11,649 nt of DNA, from NCBI GenBank assembly GCA_018700535.1, contig JABITQ010000068.1:1-11649 (forward strand), read 5' to 3'. Shown in pieces: positions 7,090-11,649 of the stretch. Under the pieces are notes generated by a model, which did no database searches, was not told the DNA's origin, and saw nothing but the letters and a program-made list of their open reading frames with translations. Within the stretch, counting starts at the first letter, position 1; the number at the start of each line of letters is the position of its first letter. The position numbers and the translations under genes were made by a program. Source of the stretch: Candidatus Uhrbacteria bacterium. Lineage in GTDB: Bacteria > Patescibacteriota > Patescibacteriia > UBA9934 > GWF2-40-263.

Positions 7090-7098
7090 TGATATAAT
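7090..7098 (+). promoter_or_regulatory. Extended -10 promoter for rmuC
   Basis: TGATATAAT contains a perfect TATAAT (7093-7098) with an extended -10 TG. No good -35 is seen 16-18 bp upstream, which extended -10 promoters tolerate. Start is predicted near 7105, a leader of about 42 nt before the rmuC ATG. A second AT-rich element, TATAAA at 7123-7128, is a weaker alternative. Confidence 0.55.
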
Positions 7099-7111
7099 CC
7101 TTTGCGAAGTC

Positions 7112-7140
7112 ATAATACGTCGTATAAACAACAGCGTCAA
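7112..7140 (-). promoter_or_regulatory. Promoter for tRNA-Arg / HAD unit
   Basis: On the minus strand TTGACG (7135-7140) and TATTAT (7112-7117) are 17 bp apart, each one base from consensus. Start is predicted near 7105, about 50 nt before the tRNA. A CATAAT at 7059-7064, just upstream of the tRNA, is an alternative -10 without a convincing -35. The element lies inside the predicted rmuC leader. Confidence 0.6.
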
Positions 7141-7146
7141 AGCACT

Positions 7147-8262
7147 ATGTCTATTGAAATTTTTCTGCTTCTGATCATCGGCCTCCTTATTGCAGTAGTA
7201 CTGTATCTAGTAAGTAAATCAAAATCGACCTCAGTTCCCGCCGATTCAAACATCCTTTCGTTGGTGAATGATCTACGAAAAGAAATACAAGAATCGACAA
7301 ATTCTCAAAGGAAGGAGATGGGGGTTAAGTTAGATTCAATGCACGAAAAGATGATGGACAATATGCAGCAGTCTTCAACAACGCTGCAGCGTCAGTTCAA
7401 GCACACATCTGGAATAGTACGAGATGTCACAGAGAAGCTCACAAAGCTTGATGAGACAAACAAACAGGTGCTTGGATTTTCAGAACAACTCCAAAGCCTC
7501 GAAAATATTCTTAAGAACCCAAAGCAAAGAGGGATCCTAGGGGAGTACTGGCTTGAATCTCTGTTGGGGCAAGTTCTGTCACCAACCCAATATCAGATGC
7601 AGTACCAACTTGGAACTGATGAAAAAACGGGCCAAAAGCTCATTCCTGACGCTGTTATCTTCGTCAAAGAAATGTTGATACCTATTGACGCAAAATTTTC
7701 GTTAGACAACTACAACAGAATTTCGCAAGAAACTGACCCTGAACGCAGAGCTCAACTTGAGAAAGTGTTCAAGTCTGACGTCAAAATGAGGATTGATGAA
7801 ACATCAAAGTATATCCAAACGGAAAAGGGGACCACAAACTTCTCCTTTATGTTTGTTCCAGCCGAGGGTGTGTATCACAACCTAATTACATCCAGTGTAG
7901 GTGCCGTAAAGGTGAATTCTCGGAATCTAATCGAATATGCCTTTGAAAAAGGAGTGATGATCGTCTCTCCAACATCATTCTACGCATACCTTCAAACTGT
8001 CATCCTTGGCCTTAAGGCGCTTCAAATCGAGGAATCGGTTAAGGACATCCAGAAACAGGCTGAGAAGCTAATGCGCCACATGAAAGCATACGAGGAACAC
8101 CACAACCGTATGGGGAAACACCTAGAAACAACTGTACGGGCATATACTGCCTCTTCAAAGGAGCTTAAAAAGGTTGATAAAGACATATACAAGATTACCG
8201 AAGGTGTGGCAGGTAAGGAGCTAGACCCACTAGAGCTATCAGCGATGTCCAAGGAGGATTAG
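7147..8262 (+). CDS. rmuC: RmuC-family DNA recombination protein
   Basis: A 371-residue RmuC-family protein. An N-terminal membrane segment (about residues 5-22) anchors a coiled-coil (about 36-125, rich in Lys/Glu/Gln). The conserved nuclease-like core follows: NPKQRGILGEYWLE (124-137), then PDAVIF (D167) and IPIDAKFSLDNY (D180-A-K182), matching a PD-(D/E)xK arrangement. FMFVPAEGVY and a C-terminal helical region with GKHLETTV complete the family pattern. In E. coli RmuC limits inversion at short inverted repeats; its biochemical activity is unresolved. The ATG at 7147 is preferred over an in-frame TTG at 7102 because the membrane segment begins right after it and the predicted transcription start is near 7105. 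No SD is visible; CACT precedes the ATG. rpsT follows in the same direction with its own promoter. Confidence 0.93.
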   Translation: MSIEIFLLLIIGLLIAVVLYLVSKSKSTSVPADSNILSLVNDLRKEIQESTNSQRKEMGVKLDSMHEKMMDNMQQSSTTLQRQFKHTSGIVRDVTEKLTKLDETNKQVLGFSEQLQSLENILKNPKQRGILGEYWLESLLGQVLSPTQYQMQYQLGTDEKTGQKLIPDAVIFVKEMLIPIDAKFSLDNYNRISQETDPERRAQLEKVFKSDVKMRIDETSKYIQTEKGTTNFSFMFVPAEGVYHNLITSSVGAVKVNSRNLIEYAFEKGVMIVSPTSFYAYLQTVILGLKALQIEESVKDIQKQAEKLMRHMKAYEEHHNRMGKHLETTVRAYTASSKELKKVDKDIYKITEGVAGKELDPLELSAMSKED

Positions 8263-8290
8263 TTGACATAATCACACCCTCAGCTATACT
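8263..8290 (+). promoter_or_regulatory. Strong sigma70-type promoter of rpsT
   Basis: TTGACA (8263-8268) is a perfect -35 and TATACT (8285-8290) matches at five of six, spacing 16 bp. The -35 begins on the base after the rmuC stop codon. Start is predicted near 8297, a leader of about 43 nt. Confidence 0.8.
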
Positions 8291-8302
8291 ACCGGCGTCT
8301 CA

Positions 8303-8318
8303 GTTAGCTACTGCTAAC
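8303..8318 (+). promoter_or_regulatory. Hairpin in rpsT leader
   Basis: GTTAGC-TACT-GCTAAC forms a 6-bp perfect stem with a 4-nt loop in the predicted rpsT 5' UTR, about 20 nt before the ATG. S20 controls its own synthesis in E. coli; whether this hairpin takes part in anything similar is not shown. Confidence 0.4.
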
Positions 8319-8339
8319 AACACGCTCAAAATAAACACT

Positions 8340-8609
8340 ATGCCAAACCTAGAAAATGCAAAGAAAGCACTGCGCCAAGACAAAAAGCGTACTGTGCGAA
8401 ACAAAACAAGAAAGGCTGAAATCAAGTCTCTCCGAGTAAAGCTCCGTAAGATGATCGATTCTAAGAACATCGAGCAGTCAGAAGAGGTTGCAAAACTCGT
8501 ATGTAAGAAGCTTGATAAAGCTGAGCAAAAGAATGTCTTTAAAAAGAATACTGTTGCTCGCTACAAGTCTCGATTGATGAAGAAAGTTAATGCGCTCAAA
8601 AACGCATAA
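8340..8609 (+). CDS. rpsT: 30S ribosomal protein bS20
   Basis: An 89-residue, strongly basic, helical protein of normal S20 length that binds 16S rRNA in the small subunit. Recognisable features are MPNLENAKKALRQ at the start, the KKRTVRNKTRK segment, and the C-terminal KNTVARYKSRLMKKVNAL, which matches the conserved 'KNxAARxKSRLxKxxN' end. The ATG has no SD; CACT sits directly before it. It is transcribed from its own strong promoter and ends at a bidirectional terminator shared with holA, so it is monocistronic. Confidence 0.97.
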   Translation: MPNLENAKKALRQDKKRTVRNKTRKAEIKSLRVKLRKMIDSKNIEQSEEVAKLVCKKLDKAEQKNVFKKNTVARYKSRLMKKVNALKNA

Positions 8610-8640
8610 AAAAATAGACCCTGTATGGGTCTATTTTTTT
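8608..8640. terminator. Bidirectional terminator between rpsT and holA
   Basis: TAGACCC (8615-8621) pairs with GGGTCTA (8627-8633) around TGTAT. An A run on the left and a T run on the right extend the stem and supply a T tract in both directions. It overlaps the last bases of the rpsT stop and of the holA stop (8639-8641). Confidence 0.92.
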
Positions 8641-9601
8641 ATTTCATCAAACTTACCGCTGTCAGATCCACAGCCAGATCAGCTGTGATCCGCCCAGACT
8701 TCATCTTGCGATCAAAGTCGAACAACTGATCATGTACACGCATCAATCCCTCAAGAGTAAACCCACGTGCCTGCGCCAGTGCCTTCTGCGCAACATACGG
8801 ATGAACTCCCAGCTCGTTTGCCAGCTCCTGCTTCATCGCAGCTGGGTTGTCGTCGAGCAATGCGCGTGCGCCTAGCAAAATTCTCACCTGCCTTCCAATC
8901 ATTGTGAGTAGATAATGATCACTCGCACCAGACCACCGTTCTTCTTGCAACAAACGTAATGCTTGACTTGATCGGCGTTGTGCAATTGCATCGATAAGAT
9001 CAAAAATCTTTCCCTCAAAACTTGCGTGAACAAGCTCATCAACCATCTCTGCGCTAATCTGATCCTCTCCTGCGTAAGCAACGAGCTTTCCTATCTCTGA
9101 GTCCATCTGCCACAAGTCTCCCCCCACACGCCCCACAAGGGCTTGGAGGGCCTGTGAATCGATCGTACCGCCTCGTGCCTTAACCCTCGACGCAACCCAT
9201 CTGCTAAGCGCAGGTCCTTGCAACTGTGGGAATGCGTAATGATGAACGCCTGACACCTCCTGCAATGCTTTGAACAATGGTTTTTTCTCTAAAGCCTTTG
9301 GCTCAGTTGTTTCCCAAAAAATCACGATGCTTGAATCTGGAACATCAGATAGTCCATCAACCCAAATCTTCATGTCTGCCTTTTTTGTCCCTGCAACCAA
9401 ATCACGGATAACAACCATTCGTTTCTCACCCAAGAAGGGAAGTGCGCGCGCAGCACCAAGCACCTCGCCTGGTACGAGCTTTCCATAAAACTCAGCCGTG
9501 TTCATTCCCGTTGGATCAAATTTTGTACCAAAAGCCTTCTTCATCGTCCGCACCTTCTCTTGCACCTGAAAGGTGTCATCTCCATAGATAAAAATTAGCA
9601 T
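8639..9601 (-). CDS. holA: DNA polymerase III subunit delta
   Basis: A 320-residue delta subunit of the clamp loader, which opens the sliding clamp during DNA loading. IFIYGDDTF (residues 3-11) is the usual N-terminal signature. FLGEKRMVVIRDL is the domain I strand motif. GGDLWQMDSEIGKLVAYAG marks domain II and FDLIDAIAQRR with LLTMIGRQVRILL marks domain III. Length is close to the family's 330-340. It belongs to the AAA+-like clamp-loader fold and, as expected for delta, shows no Walker A motif. The ATG has no SD; GCACCACT precedes it, and a promoter only about 10 bp upstream predicts a near-leaderless mRNA. The stop codon lies inside the bidirectional terminator shared with rpsT. Confidence 0.95.
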   Translation of the reverse strand: MLIFIYGDDTFQVQEKVRTMKKAFGTKFDPTGMNTAEFYGKLVPGEVLGAARALPFLGEKRMVVIRDLVAGTKKADMKIWVDGLSDVPDSSIVIFWETTEPKALEKKPLFKALQEVSGVHHYAFPQLQGPALSRWVASRVKARGGTIDSQALQALVGRVGGDLWQMDSEIGKLVAYAGEDQISAEMVDELVHASFEGKIFDLIDAIAQRRSSQALRLLQEERWSGASDHYLLTMIGRQVRILLGARALLDDNPAAMKQELANELGVHPYVAQKALAQARGFTLEGLMRVHDQLFDFDRKMKSGRITADLAVDLTAVSLMK

Positions 9602-9610
9602 AGTGGTGCC

Positions 9611-9639
9611 ATCTTACTCTGATACGCATGACACATCAA
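9611..9639 (-). promoter_or_regulatory. Candidate promoter of holA
   Basis: On the minus strand TTGATG (9634-9639) and TAAGAT (9611-9616) have a 17-bp spacer, each four of six. The -10 ends 9 nt before the ATG, so transcription starting 6-8 nt downstream would give a leader of only a few bases beginning in CACT. It lies back-to-back with the rightward promoter at 9645-9673. Confidence 0.5.
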
Positions 9640-9644
9640 AACTG

Positions 9645-9673
9645 TTGACAATTACGTAATATCTACCTAATCT
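9645..9673 (+). promoter_or_regulatory. Promoter of the 361-residue orphan gene
   Basis: A perfect TTGACA (9645-9650) is followed after 17 bp by TAATCT (9668-9673), a weaker -10. Start is predicted near 9680, leaving a leader of about 148 nt. The spacer and the -10/start region each contain a perfect palindrome. Confidence 0.6.
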
Positions 9674-9685
9674 CGCATTGCGAGA
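9651..9685. promoter_or_regulatory. Two palindromes within the promoter (candidate operators)
   Basis: ATTACGTAAT (9651-9660) is a perfect 10-bp palindrome between the -35 and -10. TCTCGC-ATT-GCGAGA (9671-9685) is a perfect 6-bp inverted repeat spanning the end of the -10 and the predicted start. Both are typical repressor-site positions. Binding is inferred, not shown. Confidence 0.45.
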
Positions 9686-9694
9686 CGTCGCACC

Positions 9695-9825
9695 CTCTCA
9701 ATCGAGAGTATGGCCCTCGGGCACCCACATAGCCAAAACGCAACTCCTGCGATAGGCACGGCTCTACAGCTTGTAGAGGCTCAGTGGACGTCATTGAGCA
9801 TTCAGAACAAACCGATCTGGAGATC
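9695..9825 (+). ncRNA. Structured 5' leader of the orphan gene
   Basis: The long leader has consecutive hairpins. CTCTC-AATC-GAGAG lies at 9695-9708 and a small GCCC-TC-GGGC at 9713-9722. CTCTACA-GCT-TGTAGAG is at 9762-9778. It is followed without a gap by GCTCAGTG-GACGT-CATTGAGC (9779-9799, one G-U pair). GATCTGGAGATC (9814-9825) is a palindrome that encloses the GGAG ribosome site. The GACGTC at 9787-9792 could also pair with GACGTC at 9684-9689. It matches no riboswitch class I recognise. Riboregulation is possible but inferred. Confidence 0.45.
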
Positions 9826-9827
9826 AA

Positions 9828-10913
9828 ATGAACATTTTCGACAGTGGCCCTGGGATAAACAGGACACTCAAAACAGTAGTTGGTCGCGACGGCCGATCCG
9901 CCGGACGAAATTACACACGCACAGGCACCACAGCTCTCACTGGCGGAGCCGGGGGCATCACCCTCGCTCTGCACCAGTTAGGAGATCTAGACCGTCTGAC
10001 TCCTACTCAACAAGAAGCTGCTGTGAGTGCACTCAAAGCCATGTGCGAAAGAGCTCTCAGTGCTCTGGGTGAAGACACAGACGATGGATCCTACAAACCA
10101 GGCACGATCGTCCAGATCGTGGCTCCTTCAGGATTCTGGTGTTGCGGCATCGTTCTAAGTGATCGCCCATCATCGATTCGTGTCCGCATGATTGGCTTTT
10201 ACGGCGATCTGACCGTAAAGTCATTCCCACACACCTACACAATCGAAGATCGACCGGGCTTCAAAGGCCTGAGTGGATTAGTTCGAGTGATGGTGAGGGC
10301 TGGTCTCAGTCACGAAGCAGCCAAAGGTTTGCATCATGTCAGCGATGACCACGAACTCCTCACTGAACTCATGCGATCTGATACTGACCACGACAAGATG
10401 GCGATAGCGGCTGCCTCAGTGATTACTGATCGGGAATTCCTTCTAGAAACACTCCGAGCAACAGAGATCAACCAACGGGCTCTTCATATTCTCATGATGA
10501 AGCTTGATCCTGAGACCGATATGGAGACCATCAAACAACTTGTACTGTCTCCAGAAAAAACCGGAAACGGTGACGAGTGGTGGACTCTGCATGGGTACAT
10601 CTGTGATGCAAAGGTTGCAGTAGACTCGATGAAAGCACAGCTTAGTGCAGCGAGTTATGGCAATGATCGATGGCATGGGTTCCAGTCAGTCACATCAGCG
10701 CTCTACAAAGGCACACAGAGAACAATGACCCAGGTCTCTGAACTCATCCTCTGGTACGTTTGGCATCTCAAGGGCGGTGTTGGTGACCTCGAGGACAGTG
10801 AGACTGAGGAAGATGCACTGAATATCCTGAAAGCCCACCCCGACACCTCCATGGCACAACTCGGCCTCACTATTGAAAAGGCGCTTCAGGGCACCAGCTC
10901 TAAGCAAGCCTGA
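9828..10913 (+). CDS. Unrecognised 361-residue cytoplasmic protein, SH3-like plus helical repeats
   Basis: I do not recognise this gene. No signal peptide or membrane segment is visible. Residues 1-50 are Gly/Thr/Arg-rich, and 55-80 form a helix. Residues about 88-145 look like a small beta-barrel of SH3/Tudor type: PGTIVQIV, SGFWCCGIVL, SIRVRMIGFYGDLTV, FPHTYTIED. From about 145 to 245 come helical units with a recurring pattern: HHVSDDHELLTELMRSD and SVITDREFLLETLRATE, about 27 residues apart, recalling HEAT-like repeats. The C-terminal third is helical and Trp-rich (WWTLHGYI, WHGF, LILWYVWHLKGG). The RBS is good: GGAG, then 5 nt, then ATG. It has its own promoter, structured leader and terminator, and sits between holA and polA facing both. 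A scaffold or nucleic-acid/protein-binding role is only a guess. Confidence 0.85.
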   Translation: MNIFDSGPGINRTLKTVVGRDGRSAGRNYTRTGTTALTGGAGGITLALHQLGDLDRLTPTQQEAAVSALKAMCERALSALGEDTDDGSYKPGTIVQIVAPSGFWCCGIVLSDRPSSIRVRMIGFYGDLTVKSFPHTYTIEDRPGFKGLSGLVRVMVRAGLSHEAAKGLHHVSDDHELLTELMRSDTDHDKMAIAAASVITDREFLLETLRATEINQRALHILMMKLDPETDMETIKQLVLSPEKTGNGDEWWTLHGYICDAKVAVDSMKAQLSAASYGNDRWHGFQSVTSALYKGTQRTMTQVSELILWYVWHLKGGVGDLEDSETEEDALNILKAHPDTSMAQLGLTIEKALQGTSSKQA

Positions 10914-10919
10914 CCCCAG

Positions 10920-10955
10920 AGCCCCGACCGCACAACGCGTGGTCGGGGCTTTTCT
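10920..10955 (+). terminator. Rho-independent terminator of the orphan gene
   Basis: AGCCCCGACC (10920-10929) pairs perfectly with GGTCGGGGCT (10941-10950) around an 11-nt loop and runs into TTTCT. It begins 7 bp after the TGA stop codon. Confidence 0.9.
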
Positions 10956-10956
10956 A

Positions 10957-10985
10957 ATTAAAAAGACGAGGCTCACGCCCCGTCT
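10957..10985 (-). terminator. Rho-independent terminator of polA
   Basis: On the minus strand AGACGGGGC - GTGA - GCCTCGTCT pairs over 9 bp (one G-U) and is followed by TTTTAATTA. It lies just after the polA stop codon and abuts the converging terminator of the neighbouring gene. Confidence 0.8.
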
Positions 10986-10991
10986 CTACAC

Positions 10992-11649
10992 TTACTCTTT
11001 CCAACCCTTCATCTCCCCCCAGTTCATCCCAACCTCCACATCAACCACCAGCGGCACATCATAACTCGCAATCCCTTCCATCCTCTCGCGCAACCCCTTT
11101 GCCACCTCATCAAGCGCACCCATGTCGCACTCAAGTACTAACTCGTCATGCACCTGCAACAACACTCTCGCTGGCAAGCCGCTCTCCTCGAGCCATGTGT
11201 GCACCTCTATCATGGCTTTCTTCACAATATCGGCCTGTGTACCCTGGAGCGGCATATTGATCGCCATACGCTCTGCAGAAGACACCAGCATTGGCACGCC
11301 TGAATTGATTTCTGGAAAGTAACGGCGGCGACCAAATAATGTCTCTACATATCCTTGCTCGTGAGCAAGGTCTTTTGTCTCATCAAGATATTCTCTAACC
11401 GCACTGTGGATCTCAAAATATTTTTTGATAAAGTCTTTTGCCTCTGCAAATGACAATCCTGTTGAACGTGACAACGACCGCGCACCCATCCCATACATAA
11501 TCCCGAAGTTGATGGCCTTTGCTGCACGTCGCTGATCCTTTGTCACCTTGTCCTCATCGATCTCCCACACCTCAGCAGCTGTTCGTGTATGAATATCCGC
11601 CCCTTCCTTAAACGCGGTTGTAAACGACTTGTCTTTTGAAATAACTGCC
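10992..11649 (-). CDS. polA: DNA polymerase I, C-terminal polymerase part
   Basis: Partial: about 219 C-terminal residues are present and the 5' end lies beyond the window edge. The family-A polymerase domain is unmistakable. A segment near FKEGADIHTRTAAEVW precedes the O-helix motif B, RRAAKAINFGIMYGMG, with the catalytic Lys, the Phe that discriminates against dideoxynucleotides, and Tyr. Then come GYVETLFGRRRYFPEI, the NMPLQGTQADIVKKAM region, and motif C, QVHDELVLE, with the metal-binding Asp. It fills Okazaki-fragment and repair gaps. Whether the N-terminal 5' nuclease is present cannot be seen. Stop codon TAA, followed by its own terminator. Confidence 0.96.
   Translation of the reverse strand, partial: AVISKDKSFTTAFKEGADIHTRTAAEVWEIDEDKVTKDQRRAAKAINFGIMYGMGARSLSRSTGLSFAEAKDFIKKYFEIHSAVREYLDETKDLAHEQGYVETLFGRRRYFPEINSGVPMLVSSAERMAINMPLQGTQADIVKKAMIEVHTWLEESGLPARVLLQVHDELVLECDMGALDEVAKGLRERMEGIASYDVPLVVDVEVGMNWGEMKGWKE

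Noticed and set aside
7102..7146. rmuC starting at TTG 7102
   Set aside because: The predicted transcription start is near 7105 and the extra residues precede the membrane anchor; ATG 7147 is better.
9710..10072. 120-codon + strand open frame covering the structured leader
   Set aside because: Most of it overlaps the better-supported 361-residue gene in another frame, it has no RBS, and its sequence looks like an out-of-frame translation.
1..11649. CRISPR array, insertion sequence, prophage or toxin-antitoxin pair
   Set aside because: No regularly spaced direct repeats, transposase, integrase or small paired antitoxin/toxin frames were found.

Overview
The window looks like chromosomal DNA from a Patescibacteria (CPR) bacterium. 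This rests on family resemblance and is inference: a block of large secreted and membrane-anchored proteins with fibronectin III, carboxypeptidase-regulatory-like, WxL-like and DUF916-like modules, next to small single-copy housekeeping genes, several with no visible Shine-Dalgarno site. TGA closes two genes, so the TGA-as-glycine code of Absconditabacteria/Gracilibacteria is excluded. G+C is moderate by eye. No transposase, phage integrase, CRISPR array or rRNA was seen.

Left half (1-6030, minus strand): a four-gene surface operon reads right to left from a strong sigma70-type promoter at 6002-6030. The order is a secreted WxL-like protein, a DUF916/DUF3324-like single-pass membrane protein, a 1151-residue FN3/carboxypeptidase-regulatory-like membrane protein, and the N-terminal part of a fibre-like secreted protein that leaves the window at base 1. 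Overlaps and short gaps imply cotranscription and translational coupling. By analogy with Firmicute WxL clusters it probably builds a cell-surface complex.

Middle (6031-7146): a 305-bp intergenic region (5979-6283) holds three perfect inverted repeats and a terminator. Then come a HAD phosphatase and a tRNA-Arg(CCT), both minus strand and probably one transcript, the HAD start lying 9 nt after the encoded CCA. Right of the tRNA, promoter-like elements for the tRNA/HAD unit and for the divergent rmuC gene face each other.

Right half (7147-11649): rmuC (+), rpsT (+, own promoter, bidirectional terminator), holA (-), an unrecognised 361-residue protein (+) and the 3' part of polA (-). The unrecognised gene is a self-contained unit: promoter with palindromes, a structured leader of about 150 nt, a strong RBS and a Rho-independent terminator, placed between two replication genes. 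With its leader it is the best candidate here for something undescribed. The non-SD genes rmuC, rpsT and holA all carry CACT directly before ATG.
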